13,168 bases of DNA from CAADGY01 sp035714225 (lineage in GTDB: Bacteria; Acidobacteriota; Terriglobia; Bryobacterales; Bryobacteraceae), in NCBI GenBank assembly GCA_035714225.1, contig DASTMK010000147.1, positions 1-13,168 of the forward strand, given 5' to 3'. The position numbers and the translations under genes are program-made. This document shows, piece by piece, positions 1 through 7,392 of this stretch (its first letter is position 1; each line of letters begins with the position of its first letter). Under the pieces are notes generated by a model. The model was not told where the DNA came from. It did not search any database and saw only the letters and a list, made by a program, of their open reading frames with translations.

Positions 1-191
1 TGAGACACCGCCAAAATTGCGTCTATGGGACAAAGAGATGCTCATGCCCTCTTGAATCTCTAATGAATTATGTGATCCAGGGCCGCGGGACTGTCAAGAA
101 GAAAATGCAAGTGGATTGCAACTGATGCCGAAAGGCACAAACAGGGGCTCCAGCGGCTTCCTACCCCGCGGCTCCGCTACACTGGTGGGGA
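1..191. other. non-coding leader upstream of selD
   Basis: No convincing gene is visible on either strand here. The selD frame is closed by a TGA at 123-125, and there is no ATG, GTG or TTG between it and 192. A small inverted repeat (TGCAA, five bases, TTGCA) lies at 106-120, and AGCGG at 152-156 can pair with CCGCT at 174-178. Both are too short to call as an operator or terminator. Because selD sometimes neighbours selC, I looked for a tRNA-Sec (long variable arm, TTCGA T-loop, CCA end) and did not see one. The region may also contain the tail of an upstream transcript. Confidence 0.4.
178..183 (+). promoter_or_regulatory. possible -10 element for a leaderless selD transcript
   Basis: The hexamer TACACT sits nine bases before the selD ATG at 192. 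It matches the TAnnnT core of a sigma-70 -10 element. If used, transcription would begin within a few bases of the start codon, giving a leaderless or near-leaderless message. That would agree with the lack of a properly spaced Shine-Dalgarno: the purine run GTGGGGA ends directly against the ATG. No good -35 hexamer lies 16-18 bases upstream, so this is weak. Confidence 0.22.
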
Positions 192-1214
192 ATGGCCTCC
201 GGAAAACTTACCGCTCATGTGAAAGCGGGAGGATGCGCGTCGAAATTGAGTCCAAAGATTCTGGACCGCGTGCTCGCGCAGCTTCCACGCGTGGCAGATG
301 AGAACGTACTGGTCGGCTTCGACACCGCCGACGATGCCGGGGTATATAAGCTCACGCCGGAATGTGCCCTGGTCCAGACCGTCGATTTTTTCACGCCGGT
401 CGTCGACGATCCGTTTACGTTTGGCGCCGTCGCGGCGGCGAATGCGTTGAGCGACGTTTACGCCATGGGAGGCCGCCCGGTTTCCGCCCTGTCGATTGTC
501 GCGTATCCCGCCAAGGGCGATATCGAGGAACTGGAGCAGATACTGCGCGGGGGTGCCGAGAAGATGCGTGAAGCCGGATGCGTCGTTCTCGGCGGTCACA
601 GTGTAGCCGACGATGAGATCAAGTTCGGCTATGCCGTCACCGGCATCGTACATCCCGAACGCGTGAAGACTAACGCCGGCGCCCGCGCGGGCGATGTGCT
701 TCTGTTTACCAAGAGCATCGGCATCGGGGTGGTTTCCACGGCTCTCAAGCGCGGCATCGCCGACCCTGCCGATGTGGAAGCGTCCATCGCATCGATGCTG
801 ACTCTTAATCGAGCCGCCTGCGAAGCCATGCTCGAAGAGGATGTACACGGCTGTACCGACGTTACGGGCTTCGGCCTGATGGGGCACGCCCGGGAGATGG
901 CTATGGCAAGCGGGCTGACACTGGAAATTGCCGCCGATTGTGTGCGATTTCTTCCCGGCGCGCTCGACTACGCCCGGCAGGGAGCGATACCAGGTGGGCT
1001 CAGAAACAACATGGACTTTGCCTCCTGCGCGGTCGAAATCACACGCGAACTGCCGCAGGAGGTCGAGAGCCTGCTCTATGATCCACAGACTTCAGGTGGC
1101 TTGCTCATCGCCTTGCCGGAGGAGGACGCGGTGAAACTGGCAAACAGATTTCCGCAAGCCTATCGCATCGGCCGGGCCATCCCGCGCGCCGCAAAACCCA
1201 TTTGCATCGTATGA
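192..1214 (+). CDS. selD: selenide, water dikinase (selenophosphate synthetase)
   Basis: SelD makes selenophosphate from selenide and ATP. Selenophosphate is the selenium donor for selenocysteinyl-tRNA and for 2-selenouridine in tRNA. The 340 residues match the usual SelD length (about 347 in E. coli). The N-terminal loop has the catalytic Cys15 and Lys18 (AGGCASKLSP), so this is a cysteine rather than selenocysteine form. The residue two after the catalytic Cys, Cys in E. coli, is Ser17. Likely metal/ATP-site aspartates are Asp48, Asp65 (TVDFFTP), Asp88 (ALSDVYAMGG) and Asp223 (TDVTGFGLMGH), spaced as in the E. coli enzyme. GGHS (134-137) and DPQTSGG (297-303) are also present. The ATG at 192 is the only possible start after the in-frame stop at 123-125, although it lacks a well-spaced ribosome site. 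The stop overlaps the pyrF start (ATGA). No selA, selB, selC or mnmH lies in the window, so which selenium use it serves is unknown. Confidence 0.96.
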   Translation: MASGKLTAHVKAGGCASKLSPKILDRVLAQLPRVADENVLVGFDTADDAGVYKLTPECALVQTVDFFTPVVDDPFTFGAVAAANALSDVYAMGGRPVSALSIVAYPAKGDIEELEQILRGGAEKMREAGCVVLGGHSVADDEIKFGYAVTGIVHPERVKTNAGARAGDVLLFTKSIGIGVVSTALKRGIADPADVEASIASMLTLNRAACEAMLEEDVHGCTDVTGFGLMGHAREMAMASGLTLEIAADCVRFLPGALDYARQGAIPGGLRNNMDFASCAVEITRELPQEVESLLYDPQTSGGLLIALPEEDAVKLANRFPQAYRIGRAIPRAAKPICIV

Positions 1215-1906
1215 ACAATAATCCTCTCATCATTGCGCTCGACTTCGATGCTCCGGAACAGGCGCTCTCGCTCGTGGACCGGCTGGGCAACGACATCGAT
1301 TTTTACAAGGTAGGCATGGAACTGTATGCCGCCGCGGGAATGGATTTCGTGCGCAACTTGCTCGGCGCCGGCAAGCAGGTGTTCCTGGACCTGAAACTTT
1401 ACGATATCGGCGAGACGGTGAAAAGAGCCGTCAGACAAATCGCCACTACCGGTGTGCGCTTTGTCACTGTACACGGCAGCGGTCCGGTGATGCGCGCGGC
1501 CGTGGAGGGGCGTTCCGGGTCTTCGCTCCAATTGCTGGCGGTCTCCGTGCTGACAAGCTTCGATCAGGAGGACCTCGCCGACCTGGGTTATCAATGCCCG
1601 GTGGAGGATCTGGTATCGCTGCGCGTGAGAAAGGCGATGGAGTCGGGCCTCGACGGCGTCGTCTGCTCGCCGTTGGAAGCCTCGCGCGTGCGGGAGTTGG
1701 CCGGGCCCGGGGCGATTCTCGTCACGCCGGGTGTGCGCTCCGAGGGCGCCGCCCGTGGAGACCAGAAGCGTGTAGCCACACCCGCCGAAGCCCTTCGAGA
1801 CGGCGCGAATTACCTGGTCATCGGACGGCAGGTGACGAGATCGAGCGATCCGCGGTCCGAGGTGGCCCGGATCCAGGCGGAGATCAGCCCGCTGGTCCGG
1901 CGATAG
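1211..1906 (+). CDS. pyrF: orotidine 5'-phosphate decarboxylase
   Basis: PyrF catalyses the last step of UMP synthesis, decarboxylating OMP in the cytoplasm. The 231-residue product has the group I (bacterial) OMPDC signature. The substrate-binding Asp11 lies in IIALDFD and Lys33 in FYKVGMEL. The catalytic DxKxxD array is Asp60, Lys62 and Asp65 in FLDLKLYDIGETV. The C-terminal phosphate-binding part contains LVTPGVR, followed by YLVIGRQVT. I chose the ATG at 1211 because it overlaps the selD stop as ATGA and yields the canonical short N-terminus. A TTG at 1202 would add three residues without any motif. The 4-base overlap implies translational coupling to selD. Pairing with selD is not a known functional link and is probably just operon packing. 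Sequence composition matches the neighbours. Confidence 0.96.
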   Translation: MNNNPLIIALDFDAPEQALSLVDRLGNDIDFYKVGMELYAAAGMDFVRNLLGAGKQVFLDLKLYDIGETVKRAVRQIATTGVRFVTVHGSGPVMRAAVEGRSGSSLQLLAVSVLTSFDQEDLADLGYQCPVEDLVSLRVRKAMESGLDGVVCSPLEASRVRELAGPGAILVTPGVRSEGAARGDQKRVATPAEALRDGANYLVIGRQVTRSSDPRSEVARIQAEISPLVRR

Positions 1907-1926
1907 GGTGTGGCGAGCCTACCGTC

Positions 1927-1935
1927 TGTTAAGAT
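1927..1935 (+). promoter_or_regulatory. possible extended -10 promoter for the receptor/beta-helix unit
   Basis: In the 58-base gap after pyrF, TGT is followed directly by TAAGAT (1930-1935). This is an extended -10 arrangement with four of six consensus bases. Transcription would start near 1942 and leave a leader of about 20 bases containing a weak GGA ribosome site at 1954-1956, eight bases before the GTG start at 1965. No recognisable -35 element lies at the usual distance. The alternative is read-through from selD-pyrF. Confidence 0.3.
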
Positions 1936-1964
1936 GAACCGCAAGGCGTTTTCGGAACGGTGAA

Positions 1965-4900
1965 GTGAACCGACTGCTTTCAGCTTCGCTTTTGTTTTCG
2001 GCCTCATCCTGCTTCTGCGCGATGTTCGCGCAATCGATGACTTCCGTTGGCGGGCTGGTTACAGACCCTTCGGGCGCGGTCGTCGAGCGGGCGCTCATTT
2101 CACTCAAAAATCCGGCTGCCGGTATCACGCGCCAAACCCGCTCGGATGAAGCCGGGCGATACCTGTTCGCACAGGTGCCTCCCGGCAACTATGAAATTGG
2201 AGCTTCCGCCTCGGGATTTAACGATGTCGTCATCACCGGAATTACGCTGCTGGTAAGTTCTCCCGGAACCGTTAATATCGCCTTTTCCTCTATCGGCACG
2301 GTGGCCGAAACGGTATCGGTCACGGCCAATACCGTACAGGTGAACACGACGGATGCCACCATCGGCAACGCCTTCGGTGCGAGTGCCATCACGCAACTCC
2401 CGCTGGAGGGCCGCAACGTCGTCGGCCTGCTTGCGCTTCAGCCGGGTGTCGTCTTCATCGGCGAAGAACAGATGGATTCGCGCAACGGCGCGGTAAACGG
2501 CGGCAGGAGCGATCAGGCAAATGTGACGCTGGATGGCATCGATGTAAATGACCATCAGGACAGGTTCGCCTTCACGAGCGTGCTGCGCGTGACCCTCGAC
2601 TCGGTACAGGAGTTTCGTGTCACCACGAGTAATGCCAGCGCGGACCGGGGGCGGGGCTCCGGCGCCCAGATCGAGCTTGTCACCAGGAGCGGTACGAACG
2701 ATCTGCACGGCTCGGCTTATGAATACCATCGCAACACCGTCACCACTGCCAATTCGTTCTTCAACAACTCCGCGCAGCCGTCCGTGGAACGGCCGAAGCT
2801 CATTCGTAACACCTTCGGCGTGTCGCTAGGCGGCCCTGCGCGCAGAAATCGGCTCTTCTATTTCCTGAACTATGAAGGCCGCCGCGACGCCCGCGAAGAC
2901 AGCGTGGAGCGGTTGGTTCCTACCGAAAGCTTTCGCACCGGCACGCTGAAGTACATCAGGACAGATAACAGCATCGGCGAGTTGACTCCGGAAGACCTGC
3001 GGACGCGCGTCGACCCGGCTGGTATCGGAGTAAACGCGGAGGTGCTGAAGTTGTTTCAGTCCTATCCGCTGCCGAACTCTTTCAACTCCGGAGACACGCT
3101 GAATACGGCTGGATACCGGTTCAAAGCCCCTGTCGGGCTGCGCTGGAACACCTACATCGCGCGCCTCGATTACAACTTGACACCAAACGGTACGCACGGC
3201 CTGTTCCTGCGCGGCAACCTTCAGAACGACAGGAATACGGGCTTGCCGCAGTTCCCGGGCGACCCGCCGTCAACCGTCGATTTAACGAACAGCAAGGGTC
3301 TGGCCGCAAGCTACAATGCCGTGTTTCGCCCGAACCTCATCGGGACTTTCCGCTACGGATTCACGCGGCAGGGCGTAGAGAACTCGGGCCTGCAAACGGC
3401 GTCCGCCGTGCGGTTTCGAACGCTCGATGACCGGTACGCTCTTACGACGGCCTTCACGCGTATTACCCCTGTCCACCACACGACGCAGGACCTGACGTGG
3501 GTGAAGGGCGCTCACAGTGTGCAGTTCGGCGGGGTTCAGCGCTGGATCCGCAATTCGCGGGTGAATTACGCCAGTTCTTTTCATTTCGCCCAGTCCAGGG
3601 CATCGTGGCTCGAAAACTCGGGTTCGAATCTCGAACGCAATGTCACCGATCTGGCTAGCCGTTTCCGGACATCGTATCAGGACGCCGCTGCGGCGATTCT
3701 CGGCATTATTTCGCAAGGTACCGCGAATTACAATTACGATCTTCAGGGCAACGTGTTGCCCATCGGCGCACCGGTTTCCAGGCGGTTCGCCAACAACGAA
3801 TACGAGTTGTACGTGAGGGACACCTGGAGAGCCAGCCGCGAGTGGACGATCACCGGAGGGATTCGCTGGTCCTTGATGCCTCCGGTATACGAGACCAATG
3901 GAATGCAAATCGCCATGTCGCCCTCCGCGGAGGCATGGTTCAACGAACGGAGCGCGCTGGCTTCGAGCGGAAGGCCGCAATCGGAAGCGGCTCGCGTGCG
4001 CTATGTTCCGGCGGACGATGCGGCGGGCGGAGACCTTTATCCATTTCACAAGAGAAATTTCGGGCCGCATCTGGCCATTGCCTATTCCCCGCAATCGGAA
4101 GGTTGGAAGTGGCTCACCGGCGGTCCGGGCCAGAGCGTGATTCGTGCCGGATGGGGCATGTATTACGATCTCTTCGGCCAGGGTTTAATCCGCTATTTCG
4201 ACAGCAACTCGTTCGGCCTCTCGTCTTCTATCCAGAATGCGTCGAGCACGTTGACCGAACTCACGGCACCGCGTTTCACCGGCGTATTCGATCTTCCATC
4301 GCAGCTCATCCCTCCCGCGCCTCCGGGTGGCTTTCCCGTGGAAGCACCCGATGTGTTCGCTTTCGGCGGCACGGTGGACAGCCGCCTGCGCCCGCCCTAC
4401 ACGATGGAAATGAACTTCTCGGTGGCGCGCGAGTTCCCGGGCGGCTTCTATGTTCAGGCGGCGTATGTGGGGCGTCTCTCGCGCCGCTCCCTGGTGCAGA
4501 GCGACATCGCCGCTCCCACGAACCTGACCGATCCGAAATCCGGCATGAGCTACTTTGAGGCAGCCGGACAACTGGCCCAGATGGGCCGCCAGCGCGTACC
4601 TGTCGAACAGGTGGGGGCGATTCCGTTCTGGGAGAACCTCTGGCCCGGCGCGGCCGGTGCCGGCCTGACCGCCACGCAGCGTGTTTACCAGCGGTTCCTG
4701 GCGGCCGAGCCGGATTACACCGCCGCGATCCAGAATCTCGACATTCGTTGTCAGCCTGCATGTAGCATCTACGGGCCTTATGCGATGTTCAACCGGCAGT
4801 TTTCGTCCATGACCGCATGGCGCTCCATTGCGAACGGCAGCTATCATGCGATGCAGTGGACGCTACGCAAGCGCCTGAGCCGGGGCGTGCAGTTCGACGT

Positions 4901-5621
4901 GAACTACACGTGGTCAAAATCGATCGATCTTGCCTCGCGGGCCGAGCGCGATGCCGTAAACAACCTGGGCATCATTCCCAACCCCTGGGACCCCGGACTC
5001 CGCCGCGCTGTGTCCGATTACGACATGACGCACCAGTTCAATGCGAACTGGATCATTGAGCTTCCTTTTGGCCGCGGTAAGAAGTGGCTGCACAGGAACA
5101 GGGGAATCCGCGATGCGGTTGCCGGCGGTTGGCAGTGGAGCGGAATCTGGCGCCAGACCAGCGGTCTTCCGATCAGTGTCAGCAACGGCCGTATCTGGCC
5201 CACAAACTGGCAATGGCAGGCGAATGCGACGCAGGTGGGCCCGGTGCCCGCGCAGCAGACGACAAAAAACGCACCGGCGCCCGTGCCCGGCGGCTTCGGA
5301 GGGCCGAACGTGTTTGCGGATCCGGCCGCGGCTCTCGCCGCTTATGATTTCACGTATCCCGGCGGCGTAGGACAGAGGAACGGGATTCGCGGCGACGGCT
5401 ATTTCACCATCGACATGGGTCTGGCGAAGCGTTTCTACATGCCCTACAGCGAGAAGCATAGTCTTCAATTCCGTTGGGAAGTCTTCAACGCCACCAATTC
5501 CGTCCGTTTCGACGTGCGCAATCTGTCGCTCAGCCTCGGCGACCAGGCGACGTTCGGCAGGTATTTTGGTGTCCTGACCAGCCCGCGAGTAATGCAGTTT
5601 GGGTTACGCTACGAATTCTGA
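1965..5621 (+). CDS. Oar-like TonB-dependent outer-membrane receptor with carboxypeptidase regulatory-like domain
   Basis: This is a 1218-residue outer-membrane protein of the large Oar-like family abundant in Acidobacteriota, thought to bind or import large substrates such as oligosaccharides or peptides using TonB energy. A signal peptide spans residues 1 to about 22, with probable cleavage at MFA/QS. Residues about 27-110 form a carboxypeptidase regulatory-like (transthyretin-type) beta domain (VGGLVTDPSGAVV, then GRYLFAQVPPGNYEI). The plug region (about 125-245) carries QLPLEGRNV, NVTLDGIDVND and VQEFRVTTSNASA. The rest is beta-barrel, with the typical late motif DYDMTHQFNANWIIELPFG and a C-terminal aromatic residue (GLRYEF) as expected for BAM-dependent insertion. 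The GTG at 1965 is the only start that supplies the signal peptide; an in-frame stop lies at 1935-1937. The next gene starts three bases after its stop, so the two are very likely co-transcribed. The substrate cannot be read from the sequence. Confidence 0.93.
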   Translation: MNRLLSASLLFSASSCFCAMFAQSMTSVGGLVTDPSGAVVERALISLKNPAAGITRQTRSDEAGRYLFAQVPPGNYEIGASASGFNDVVITGITLLVSSPGTVNIAFSSIGTVAETVSVTANTVQVNTTDATIGNAFGASAITQLPLEGRNVVGLLALQPGVVFIGEEQMDSRNGAVNGGRSDQANVTLDGIDVNDHQDRFAFTSVLRVTLDSVQEFRVTTSNASADRGRGSGAQIELVTRSGTNDLHGSAYEYHRNTVTTANSFFNNSAQPSVERPKLIRNTFGVSLGGPARRNRLFYFLNYEGRRDAREDSVERLVPTESFRTGTLKYIRTDNSIGELTPEDLRTRVDPAGIGVNAEVLKLFQSYPLPNSFNSGDTLNTAGYRFKAPVGLRWNTYIARLDYNLTPNGTHGLFLRGNLQNDRNTGLPQFPGDPPSTVDLTNSKGLAASYNAVFRPNLIGTFRYGFTRQGVENSGLQTASAVRFRTLDDRYALTTAFTRITPVHHTTQDLTWVKGAHSVQFGGVQRWIRNSRVNYASSFHFAQSRASWLENSGSNLERNVTDLASRFRTSYQDAAAAILGIISQGTANYNYDLQGNVLPIGAPVSRRFANNEYELYVRDTWRASREWTITGGIRWSLMPPVYETNGMQIAMSPSAEAWFNERSALASSGRPQSEAARVRYVPADDAAGGDLYPFHKRNFGPHLAIAYSPQSEGWKWLTGGPGQSVIRAGWGMYYDLFGQGLIRYFDSNSFGLSSSIQNASSTLTELTAPRFTGVFDLPSQLIPPAPPGGFPVEAPDVFAFGGTVDSRLRPPYTMEMNFSVAREFPGGFYVQAAYVGRLSRRSLVQSDIAAPTNLTDPKSGMSYFEAAGQLAQMGRQRVPVEQVGAIPFWENLWPGAAGAGLTATQRVYQRFLAAEPDYTAAIQNLDIRCQPACSIYGPYAMFNRQFSSMTAWRSIANGSYHAMQWTLRKRLSRGVQFDVNYTWSKSIDLASRAERDAVNNLGIIPNPWDPGLRRAVSDYDMTHQFNANWIIELPFGRGKKWLHRNRGIRDAVAGGWQWSGIWRQTSGLPISVSNGRIWPTNWQWQANATQVGPVPAQQTTKNAPAPVPGGFGGPNVFADPAAALAAYDFTYPGGVGQRNGIRGDGYFTIDMGLAKRFYMPYSEKHSLQFRWEVFNATNSVRFDVRNLSLSLGDQATFGRYFGVLTSPRVMQFGLRYEF

Positions 5622-5624
5622 GAA

Positions 5625-7283
5625 ATGAATAAATCCGTCCTTGTTCTTTTCAGCCTGTTGCCTGTTCTCTCCAGCGCCGCCGAACCGCAGGCGTCGGCCG
5701 TTGCAACATTTGAATCGCTGGGCCTGTACTACAACCATGCGGGTGGGGAAGCGAAGTGTCCGGTGCGGTATCGCGTTGCCGGTGGTGCAGAATGGCGCGA
5801 AGGATATCCCCTCGTCTACGACCAGCGTGAGCGCCAGTACCGCGGCTCGCTCGTGGGTCTCACGCCGGATACGCTCTATAACATCCGGCTGGAGCCAGGC
5901 GGTGCTCCCGTGGAAATCGAAGCCCGGACCCTTAGCGAAAAATTCCCTGTTGGAAAAACCACGCACCTCAGCGGGGGGACCACCGATCAGACTCTCTACA
6001 TACGCGAGGGCGGCACTGCCGCCGGATGGCACCTGGTCACGCCAACCCCCGGCACGAAGTTCGTGAGCGATGTGTTCAACCTGTCCGACTACAACGTGGT
6101 GGTCGAGGCGGACTATGTCATCCTTCGCGGTCTTGATCTGAGGAACGCGGGGATTCACGGCGTGCTCATTCGGGAGGGCGTGCAGCACGTTGCCGTCGAG
6201 GATTCACGGATCACCGGATGGGGAAGAATCGGCGGCGCGCGCATCTGGGGTGTCTTCCACGGGTCGGATAGCGGCATCTACGCCGAAAACGATGTGGGCC
6301 ATCTGGTGATCCAACGCAACCTGATCGAACATCCTCGCGGCGGCGCTAACGATTGGGAGTCGGGGCACCCGGTTGGACCACAAGGGATAACGCTTATCGA
6401 TTCGCGAGGCGGCAATATCATCCGCTACAACACCATCCGCTCGACGGACGATCACGGGTTCAACGACGGCATCGGCGGCGGGTCGAATTACAGCTTCAAG
6501 GGAAGCCCGAATCGCGATTCGGATATTTACGGCAACATCGTCTCGCACTGTTGGGATGATGCCATCGAGAGCGAAGGCGCAAACCGGAATGTGCGGATCT
6601 GGAGCAACTACATTCACCACACGTTCGTACATATCGCGACCGCAGCCACCTCCATGGGCCCGCTCTATATTTTCCGGAATGTGTTCGGGAAGAGCCGCGT
6701 TTCACACCAGGATTCTTCCGGCGGAATGATGATCAAGACGGGTATGAACTACCTGACCATCGACGGCGAGCGCGTCAGCACGGGCCTCGGCCACCGCTTT
6801 ATCTTCCATAACACGGCGTTGCAGCCGGGTGGCGGCCTCGACGTATTCAGTAGTCATGAACTGCACAACGCGGTCAGCCGGAACAATATCTTCTACGCGC
6901 GTGGGCGCGCCTATCCACGGGACCGCGGCGCACCGCCCAACGACTTCGAGCACGATCTGACCGGCGGGTATCTTGGCGGTGGATTTGTCCAGTCGATGTT
7001 TCTCACAGGCAACCCGCTGGAGTGGTTCCTGGCGCCCGTAATGAAGAGCGTCAAGTGGGGCAGGGTAGAGTATACGCGGAACGGAAAAAACTTCGCCATT
7101 ACCGATCCGGTGGTCGAGGTGGCGAATCCGGCACTCGACACCGCCGTACGCCTACCGGGATTCAACAACGATTACGCCGGGGCCGCGCCCGACATCGGAG
7201 CCTTTGAAAACGGGCGTCCGCCGCTGCGCTTCGGCCGCGACATGGCGCCAGGGTTCGAACGCGCTCCGTGGGAGCGGTATTAA
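5625..7283 (+). CDS. secreted right-handed parallel beta-helix protein, possible polysaccharide-active enzyme
   Basis: The 552-residue product begins with a Sec signal peptide (residues 1 to about 19, ending SSAAEP). Residues about 25-105 look like a fibronectin type III-like domain (VRYRVAGGAEW, LTPDTLYNIRLE). From about 120 to 440 there are repeated short beta-strand rungs with buried Val/Ile and Asn turns, such as VVVEADYVILRGLDLRNAG, LVIQRNLIEH, IIRYNTIRS, DIYGNIVSHCWDDAIE and VRIWSNYIHHTF. This is the pectate-lyase-like beta-helix fold. The segment WDDAIESEGANRN (310-322) is an acidic conserved-looking patch. PDIGAFENG near the C-terminus is a common ending in this class. Family members include polysaccharide lyases and hydrolases, but I cannot assign catalytic residues, so activity is inference. 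It starts three bases after the receptor stop, which argues for a shared envelope function and co-transcription. The ribosome site is weak, consistent with translational coupling. Confidence 0.82.
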   Translation: MNKSVLVLFSLLPVLSSAAEPQASAVATFESLGLYYNHAGGEAKCPVRYRVAGGAEWREGYPLVYDQRERQYRGSLVGLTPDTLYNIRLEPGGAPVEIEARTLSEKFPVGKTTHLSGGTTDQTLYIREGGTAAGWHLVTPTPGTKFVSDVFNLSDYNVVVEADYVILRGLDLRNAGIHGVLIREGVQHVAVEDSRITGWGRIGGARIWGVFHGSDSGIYAENDVGHLVIQRNLIEHPRGGANDWESGHPVGPQGITLIDSRGGNIIRYNTIRSTDDHGFNDGIGGGSNYSFKGSPNRDSDIYGNIVSHCWDDAIESEGANRNVRIWSNYIHHTFVHIATAATSMGPLYIFRNVFGKSRVSHQDSSGGMMIKTGMNYLTIDGERVSTGLGHRFIFHNTALQPGGGLDVFSSHELHNAVSRNNIFYARGRAYPRDRGAPPNDFEHDLTGGYLGGGFVQSMFLTGNPLEWFLAPVMKSVKWGRVEYTRNGKNFAITDPVVEVANPALDTAVRLPGFNNDYAGAAPDIGAFENGRPPLRFGRDMAPGFERAPWERY

Positions 7284-7303
7284 ACATGGCGTCAGAAATG
7301 ACT

Positions 7304-7342
7304 GCGGTCGCGGCTCGGCATTCGTTTCCGAGCCACGGCCGC
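7304..7342. terminator. hairpin between convergent genes, possible bidirectional terminator
   Basis: Bases 7304-7318 pair with 7328-7342 over 15 positions, with one mismatch (C7311 against A7335) and one G-T wobble (7308/7338), around a nine-base loop. The inner seven pairs (GGCTCGG with CCGAGCC) are perfect. It lies in the 109-base gap between the beta-helix gene stop and the end of the M48 gene on the other strand, where a shared terminator is expected. Neither side has a clear U-tract; the minus-strand side has only a modest ATTTCT. It may therefore be a weak or factor-assisted terminator, or an RNA 3'-end stabiliser. Confidence 0.6.
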
Positions 7343-7392
7343 CAGGGAGTGGTTATCGGGATACGCAAACAGAAGCGGCGTCGAAGCTTCCC

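Noticed and set aside
1..191. A tRNA-Sec gene or riboswitch upstream of selD
   Set aside because: No TTCGA-type T-loop, long variable arm, CCA end or conserved aptamer pattern could be recognised.
2100..2729. A 209-codon minus-strand open frame opposite the receptor plug domain
   Set aside because: Shadow frame: the opposite strand encodes recognisable domains throughout and no ribosome site or motif supports this one.
3282..4094. A 270-codon minus-strand open frame inside the receptor gene
   Set aside because: It lies wholly opposite a well-supported TonB-dependent receptor, and its composition is typical of an antisense shadow with no recognisable motif.
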